Assembly: GCF_001424385.1 (NCBI RefSeq)
Contig: NZ_LMPO01000008.1
Location: 606,567-670,566 of the forward strand
Source of the DNA: Curtobacterium sp. Leaf183
GTDB lineage: Bacteria > Actinomycetota > Actinomycetes > Actinomycetales > Microbacteriaceae
Direction: 5' to 3'
DNA length: 64,000 bases
This document shows positions 58,869-64,000 of this stretch, piece by piece. Positions within the stretch are counted from its first letter, which is position 1; every line of letters starts with the position of its first letter. Position numbers and translations under genes: made by a program. The notes beneath the pieces were generated by a model. It was not told the origin of the DNA, did no database searches, and saw nothing but the letters and a program-made list of their open reading frames with translations.

Positions 58869-61853
58869 TCAGACCGTGGTCGTCACGTGCGAGCCGCCGC
58901 CGGGGGTCCGGCGCACCGCGATGCGCTCGGGGATGCGCTGCTTGAGCTCCTCGACGTGGCTGACGATGCCGACCTGTCGTCCGCCGGCGGTCAGCCGGGA
59001 CAGCTGGTCGACCACGCCGTCGAGGGTCTCGGGGTCGAGGGTGCCGAAACCCTCGTCGACGAAGAGCGTGCCGAGGGAGACGCCACCCGCCTCGGCCTGG
59101 ACGACGTCGGCGAGCCCGAGCGCCAGGCAGAGCGACACCGTGAAGGTCTCGCCACCGGACAGGCTGCGGGGATCGCGCGTGGTGTCCGTCGTGTGGTCGC
59201 GGACCGCGAGCGCCAGACCCGTGCGGCGAGACCGGCTGCCGGTCTCGCGCTCGTCGGAGGTCTCGAGCGTGAACCGCCCGCCGAGCATCGTGCGCAGCCG
59301 GTCGTTGGCGGCAGCGACGACGTCCTCGAACCGCCGCATCAGCACGTAGGTGCCGAGCGTCACCCCGGTGGTGTTGTGTCCGGGGGCACCGGCGGCCACG
59401 TCGGCGAGCCGCACGACAGCGCGGCTGCGGGCCGAGGTGGACTCGCGCTGGTCGACGGCGCGCGCGAGTTCCGCGGCGCACCGTTCCGAGGCGGTGGCGC
59501 GGTCGGCACTCGTCGTCGCGGCGCGGGTGGCCAGGTCGAGCGCCTCGGCCGCGCCCGCCGACGCGGCGCGGGCGGCGTCCGGGTCGAGCACCACGTCGGC
59601 GGAGTCGTCCTGCGCCGCGGCAACGACGGCCGGTTCGGCGAGCCCGGCGTCGACGACCGCGCGCTCGCGGTCCGCGCGCTCGACCTGGTCGCGGAGCTGC
59701 GCACCCGTGGCGTGGTCGAGGACGGCAGCGCGGGCGGCCGCGACGTCGGGGAAGTCGTGGTCGGCGACGACCCGGGCGACCTCGGCCTGCCGCTCGACGA
59801 CGGCGGCGTCGGCGGTGCGCAGGGTGTCCTCGGCGGCGGCCACGGCGCGGAGGGCGGTGGCCCTGCCATCGGCTGCGACGACCGCGTCCGGCAGGGTCAG
59901 GTCGGCGACGTCCGGCTGTGCGAGTTCAGCGGCCAGGGTGTCGATCGCGGTCTGCACGGCATCGGTGTCCTGGGCGACCCGGTCGTGCTCGGCATCGGTG
60001 GTGGCGAGCAGCACCTGGCGCCGCGAGGCCACGGCGTTGCGCTCGTCCTCCACCAACCGGGTGGACTCGTCGTGCTCGGTCTTCGCCCGCTCGTGCTCGG
60101 CGACGGTCGACGCAGCGGCACGAGCGACCCGCAGGCGCTCGGCAGCGGCGGTGGCACGGACCTCGAGCTCGTCGGTGTGCGAGTCGCCCACGACGATCAG
60201 CAACCGGTCGTGCTCGGCGCGCTCGAGGGCGAGGTCGGTCGCTGCGTCGGCGAGGGCCTGTTCGGCGCGGCGCGCGGCGTCGGCCGCTTCGGCGATGCGA
60301 GCCGGTGTCGGGTGGTCGTCCTGCGGAGTCGCGACCGCCGGGTGCTCCACGGCGCCGCACACCGGACAGGCGTCGCCGGGACGCAGCGCCGCGCCGAGTT
60401 CCCCCGCGAGCCCTGCGATGCGTCGTTCGCGCAGGTGTTGCTCGGCCTGGACCGCGCTCGACGCGACCACGCGTGCCGCCGTCACGACGCCCTCGGCGGT
60501 GGCGACCCGTGCGCGGGCCGCGGTCAGTGCCTCGTGGGCGTCGCGCAGGAGCTGCACGGCATCGACGTCGCGCTGCGCCGGCTCGGCGTCGGTCGCTGCG
60601 GCCGCAGCCGCATGGGAGAGCGCGACGATGCGGGCGCGGTCGGCCGGACGCGCGTCGAGCGCGGCGTCCAGGGTGGTCAGCTGCTCGCCGAGTGCCGCGG
60701 CGTCGGTCTGCGCGGCGGCGAGCACGCGACGGCGGTCGGGCAGCGACTCGGCGACGGACACCAGGTGACGGACCGACGCCACGACGTCGGTCAGTCGGTC
60801 GCGCTCGGCCGCGGTGTCGAGGTCGGACACACCGTGCTGCCCGCGCAGGGTGTCACGGGCATCACGAGCCGCCGATGCACGGGCCACCGCGGTGTCGAGG
60901 CCGTCGGCGACGGCTGCCACACGGTCGGCCAGCTCGCCGGTCCGCAGGCGGGACCGTGCGACGGTGATCGCTGCGGCAGCGTCGTCGAGTGCCGTTGCGC
61001 GAGCGAGCAACCCACGGCGGCGGTCGAGCGCGGCGACCCGGTCCACGACAGCGCGCTCGTGCTCGGCGGCGGCGACGGCGGCAGCGGCCGCGACGTCCCG
61101 TTCCTGCGCGGCGTCGTCCGCCTGGGTGCGCAGCTCTGCGACGACGGCGGGTGCCGTGGTCTCGTCGACGTCGGTCGTGCCGGACGCCTGGGTGAAGCGC
61201 GCGAGGGCATCGCGCACGCGGGCGTCTGCGGCATCGACCTCGGCAGCGGCCGCGCGACGACGGGCGGCGAGTTCGTCGGCGGTGCGGTCGTAGATCTCGG
61301 TGCCGAAGAGCGACTGCAGGAGCTTGCGACGGTCTTCGCCCGGTGCGCGGAGGAACCGCGCGAACTCGCCCTGCGGCAGCACCACGGTCTGCAGGAACTG
61401 CGCGCGGTCGAGCCCGACGATGCGCGTGACCTCGGCGCCGACTTCCTGCGCCCGGGCGGAGACGGGTTCACCCGCGGGGTCACCCGGACCCGCGAGCCGA
61501 CTGAGGGTAGCCGAGGCGTTCTGCCGCACGGTGCCGGTGCCGCGCTGCTTGGGGCGGTCGTGCTGCGGCGTGCGGCGGACACGGAACACGCCGGCACCCG
61601 TCTCGAAGACGAGCTCGACGAAGGGCTCGACCGCGGGGTCGGCGTGCTGGCTGTGCAGCCGGTCGCTGCTGGCGTCGCTGCCCGCCAATCCGCCGTACAG
61701 CGCGAACACGACGGCGTCGATGATGGTCGACTTGCCGGATCCGGTCGGCCCCTCGAGCAGGAACACCCCGGAGGCAGCGAGCGCCGCGAAGTCGATCACC
61801 ACGCGGTCCGGGTACGGGCCGATGGCGCGCAGTTCGAGTCGGTGCAGGTACAT
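58869..61853 (-). CDS. sbcC: exonuclease subunit SbcC (994 aa)
   Basis: SMC/Rad50-like ATPase: Walker A EGPTGSGKSTIIDAVVF at the N-terminus, long coiled coils with the zinc hook CPVCG at ~495, then SLSGGETFTVSLCLALG signature and LFVDEGFGTLDPETLDGV Walker B. With SbcD it cleaves hairpins and DNA ends in repair. ATG 61853 overlaps the sbcD stop (TGATG), so both are co-translated. The coiled coil is very Ala/Arg/Asp-rich, as usual at this GC content. Confidence 0.96.
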   Translation of the reverse strand: MYLHRLELRAIGPYPDRVVIDFAALAASGVFLLEGPTGSGKSTIIDAVVFALYGGLAGSDASSDRLHSQHADPAVEPFVELVFETGAGVFRVRRTPQHDRPKQRGTGTVRQNASATLSRLAGPGDPAGEPVSARAQEVGAEVTRIVGLDRAQFLQTVVLPQGEFARFLRAPGEDRRKLLQSLFGTEIYDRTADELAARRRAAAAEVDAADARVRDALARFTQASGTTDVDETTAPAVVAELRTQADDAAQERDVAAAAAVAAAEHERAVVDRVAALDRRRGLLARATALDDAAAAITVARSRLRTGELADRVAAVADGLDTAVARASAARDARDTLRGQHGVSDLDTAAERDRLTDVVASVRHLVSVAESLPDRRRVLAAAQTDAAALGEQLTTLDAALDARPADRARIVALSHAAAAAATDAEPAQRDVDAVQLLRDAHEALTAARARVATAEGVVTAARVVASSAVQAEQHLRERRIAGLAGELGAALRPGDACPVCGAVEHPAVATPQDDHPTPARIAEAADAARRAEQALADAATDLALERAEHDRLLIVVGDSHTDELEVRATAAAERLRVARAAASTVAEHERAKTEHDESTRLVEDERNAVASRRQVLLATTDAEHDRVAQDTDAVQTAIDTLAAELAQPDVADLTLPDAVVAADGRATALRAVAAAEDTLRTADAAVVERQAEVARVVADHDFPDVAAARAAVLDHATGAQLRDQVERADRERAVVDAGLAEPAVVAAAQDDSADVVLDPDAARAASAGAAEALDLATRAATTSADRATASERCAAELARAVDQRESTSARSRAVVRLADVAAGAPGHNTTGVTLGTYVLMRRFEDVVAAANDRLRTMLGGRFTLETSDERETGSRSRRTGLALAVRDHTTDTTRDPRSLSGGETFTVSLCLALGLADVVQAEAGGVSLGTLFVDEGFGTLDPETLDGVVDQLSRLTAGGRQVGIVSHVEELKQRIPERIAVRRTPGGGSHVTTTV

Positions 61854-63022
61854 CAGCGCACCGCCGGGTCCTGCTCGGCGAGGGACAGCGCAGCGGCTTC
61901 GTAGGCGTCGCGCAGCACGAGCAGCTCGTCCGGCGTGGGTGCGGCCCCGGTGGCGAAGGTGACGAAGTCCGCGGTGACCTCGACCGGGTCAGAGGTCGCC
62001 GTGACGGCGCGGCCCGTCGCGCGTGCGGGGGCGTCCGCCGGTTCGTGCGTGATGGCGAGGGCATGCGGGAAGCGGTCCTTGACGCGGGCGTACATGCGCT
62101 CGGGGTGCACGGTGTCGGTGACGGCGACGCGGACCCAGGCGTCGGCGTGCCGCGCGTGCTCGCCCGCTTCGATCGCGTCGATCGTGTCGCGCACGTCGAC
62201 GAGTGGCCGCGGCACCGGAGCCGGCAGGAGCTCGACCGTGACACTGCCGTCGGCGGCGAGGTCGACCAGGGTGACGGACTTGGTCTGGTGTCGCTCGCCG
62301 AACGAGAACGCCAGCGGCGACCCGGCGTAGCGAATGCGATCCGTTGCGCCGACGCGCTGCGGTCCGTGCAGGTGGCCGAGGGCGACGTAGTCGAACCCGG
62401 CGAACACCGACTCGGCGACGCGGTCGACACCGCCGACGCGGATGTCCTGTTCGCTGTCGCTCGGCTCGGCACCGCCGACGAAGGCATGGGCGACGACGAC
62501 GGAGCGCGTGCCGGGTCGCGTGCCGAGGTCGGCGCGGATGCGGTCGACCGCGGCGCCCACGACCGCCTGGTGCGAGCGGGCGAGGGGTTCATCGGGCACC
62601 GCGGACAGGGCGTGCCGCACCAGGTCGGGCTGCAGGTACGGGATGCCGTAGACCGCCACCACGCCGTCGGGGTCGTCGACGAGCACCGGGTCGCCGAGGT
62701 GTGCGGGCTCGGCGAGGATGCGCACGCGCTGGTTCATCACGCCGGACCCGAAGCCGAGTCGCGCGGCCGAGTCGTGGTTGCCGGGCGTGACCACCACCGT
62801 CGCGACGGCGGCCAGTCGTTCGAGCACGGTCGAGAGCATGCGCACCGCGTCGACCGGGGGGATCGCCCGGTCGTACACGTCGCCCGCGATGACGACCAGG
62901 TCGACCGAGCGCTGCACCACGACCCCGACGAGGTGGTCGAGGAAGGCGGCCTGGTGGTCCAGCAGGTCGGCCCCGAGCAGGGTGCGGCCCAGGTGCCAGT
63001 CGCCGGTGTGCAGGATGCGCAT
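61853..63022 (-). CDS. sbcD: exonuclease subunit SbcD (389 aa)
   Basis: Mre11-type phosphoesterase motifs in order: HTGDWHLGR, VIAGDVYDRAIPP, VTPGNHDSAAR, VVVAHAFVGG and ALGHLHGPQ provide the two-metal nuclease site. ATG 63022 starts directly at the first motif; longer readings are rejected. Length is normal. First gene of the sbcDC operon, with the SipW-type gene 71 bases upstream on the same strand. Confidence 0.96.
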   Translation of the reverse strand: MRILHTGDWHLGRTLLGADLLDHQAAFLDHLVGVVVQRSVDLVVIAGDVYDRAIPPVDAVRMLSTVLERLAAVATVVVTPGNHDSAARLGFGSGVMNQRVRILAEPAHLGDPVLVDDPDGVVAVYGIPYLQPDLVRHALSAVPDEPLARSHQAVVGAAVDRIRADLGTRPGTRSVVVAHAFVGGAEPSDSEQDIRVGGVDRVAESVFAGFDYVALGHLHGPQRVGATDRIRYAGSPLAFSFGERHQTKSVTLVDLAADGSVTVELLPAPVPRPLVDVRDTIDAIEAGEHARHADAWVRVAVTDTVHPERMYARVKDRFPHALAITHEPADAPARATGRAVTATSDPVEVTADFVTFATGAAPTPDELLVLRDAYEAAALSLAEQDPAVR

Positions 63023-63093
63023 GCGGCCACGGTAGCCGCGACGGCGGACATCCCCGGGCACCGCGCACGGGGCTGTGGAGAACCGCCGGTGTG

Positions 63094-64000
63094 TCAGGCG
63101 CAGGTGACCGAGATGAGTCCGAGCACGTTGAGGACGCGGACGTTGACGAACGAGGTACTCGTGGTGTTGGTGTTCCACAGTGTGCTGCCGAAGTCCGCCC
63201 GTACCTGGATCTTGTAGGTCGAGCCGAGGTCGAGGAGGCCCTGGGGGGTGAGTCCTGAGCTCGTCGCGGTCGGCCCGGCGGTCGTGACCTGCGTGCCGTT
63301 CGCCAACACCGAGTAGCCGAAGGGCTGGTCGGCCGGCGCGGTCCAGCTGATCGTCACGGCGTTGGACCCGGAGGGCGTGCACTTGAGCGCGGTGGGGGCT
63401 GCCGGTGTCGCGGCCGTCATCGTGCCCGTCCGCGCGACGGTGGTCGTCGTGAACGGCGCACCGATCGCCTGCGCAGGCATCAGCACACCGATGCTGCCGG
63501 CGACCACGAGCACCGCGGCCACGGCGCCGCCACGACCGAGACGGTGGCGTCGGCGCTGGCGCTGGCGGACCGCCCGGCGCGACCCGACGTCGTGGTGCGA
63601 GCCGACGTCCCGACGCACCAGGACGTGTCGTCCGGACCGTCTCGTCGACGGCGGCGGCGCTGGCGGGGCGAGCAGGGCCTCCAGGCTGGTGGCGTCGGGA
63701 CCAGACGTCCGGTCGTCCCCGTCGTCCCCGTCGTCTCCGGGAGAGCCGGAGGAGCCGGGCGACGACGCTGCCCGGCGCAGCGACCCGTCGACCGTGCAGA
63801 GCCAGAGCGTGGCGGCGAACACCAGGGCGAGCAGCGCGACCTTCGTCCACTCCCCGGTCCGCATCCACACGATCGGCGTCGCGACCACGGGGATGCGGAG
63901 GACCGCGACCCCGTGCACCGCGGAGCGCGCGATCGGCGTCGAATCCCGCTGCGAGTTCGCGTCGCCCTTGGTGACGATCGTCCCGTCCGGCCCGGCCGTG
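63094..64000 (-). CDS. SipW-type signal peptidase I with C-terminal membrane-anchored Fn3-like extension, partial
   Basis: The reading frame enters from the right edge. The first residues contain the S26 C-terminal box TIVTKGDANSQRD, typical of the SipW/ER-type signal peptidases (KGDAN, then D), followed by the strand HGVAVLRIPVVATPIVW and a closing span (VALLALVFAATLWL). Unusually the chain then continues ~220 residues: acidic linker, Arg-rich region, a second membrane span (GGAVAAVLVVAGSIGVLM) and a fibronectin/Ig-like domain (APTALKCTPSGSNAVTISW) ending in ISVTCA. The extension looks like a SipW substrate (signal peptide plus surface domain) fused to its own peptidase. Confidence 0.75.
   Translation of the reverse strand, partial: TAGPDGTIVTKGDANSQRDSTPIARSAVHGVAVLRIPVVATPIVWMRTGEWTKVALLALVFAATLWLCTVDGSLRRAASSPGSSGSPGDDGDDGDDRTSGPDATSLEALLAPPAPPPSTRRSGRHVLVRRDVGSHHDVGSRRAVRQRQRRRHRLGRGGAVAAVLVVAGSIGVLMPAQAIGAPFTTTTVARTGTMTAATPAAPTALKCTPSGSNAVTISWTAPADQPFGYSVLANGTQVTTAGPTATSSGLTPQGLLDLGSTYKIQVRADFGSTLWNTNTTSTSFVNVRVLNVLGLISVTCA

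Noticed and set aside
58887-61904. Plus-strand open frame of about 1005 codons across the sbcC gene
   Set aside because: It is antisense to sbcC, low-complexity Gly/Arg/Val, and has no motif; long antisense frames are normal at this GC content.

Overview
The window is high-GC actinobacterial DNA. Its tightly coupled genes with ATGA/GTGA overlaps, class E sortase, type VII-style WXG effectors, SHOCT and alpha-E proteins and lack of a 3' CCA in the tRNA fit Microbacteriaceae. Curtobacterium or a close relative is my guess from protein style, not from a database match.

Left end (1-13.7 kb): debris (a DUF4177-like partial gene, a SHOCT fragment, a truncated LacI headpiece), then a sugar-utilisation locus. 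On the minus strand run a binding lipoprotein, two ABC permeases, a 1296-residue secreted DUF5695-like protein and a GH127 beta-L-arabinofuranosidase. Divergent on the plus strand are a GH51 alpha-L-arabinofuranosidase and a LacI regulator. Two TTCATCGATGAA palindromes in the shared 208-bp gap are the probable LacI operators. No transporter ATPase is encoded. A transposase-like remnant and tRNA-Gln(UUG) close the locus.

Middle left (13.8-26.4 kb): MarR, a D,D-carboxypeptidase gene broken in a G6 run, a VOC protein, a Uup-like ABC-F ATPase, a PLDc_N membrane protein, a molybdenum-cofactor operon (moeA-moaC-mog-moaE), and a divergent coupled set (MTA phosphorylase, epimerase, then GT2, DUF2064 and methyltransferase).

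Toxin region (26.4-31.5 kb): a minus-strand operon with 4-bp overlaps in its upper part encodes a T7SS-associated protein, a DUF6507 WXG-like partner, a 597-residue toxin with an RNase A-like C-terminus, and an immunity protein. Below these lies an array in which the C-terminal half of an RNase A-like domain is fused to two different immunity domains. This array is the most novel structure in the window.

Middle right (31.5-40.5 kb): phosphoglucomutase and a 14-TM DHA2 exporter. A DUF1023 hydrolase/lipoprotein pair follows, flanked by two copies of the exporter's 3' end plus terminator, which is the signature of a duplication-associated insertion. Then come a membrane protein and a small GNAT.

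Right (40.5-64 kb): mostly ordinary chromosomal genes: lipoate ligase, monoglyceride-lipase-like hydrolase, PiT phosphate transporter with small partner, acetamidase, a MarR/MFS/SDR divergon, alpha-E protein, a second MarR, beta-hydroxyacid dehydrogenase, M23 peptidase, acyltransferase, RecQ, CPBP protease, EamA transporter, GNAT, class E sortase, SbcCD. The edge cuts a SipW-type signal peptidase that carries an unusual C-terminal extension.
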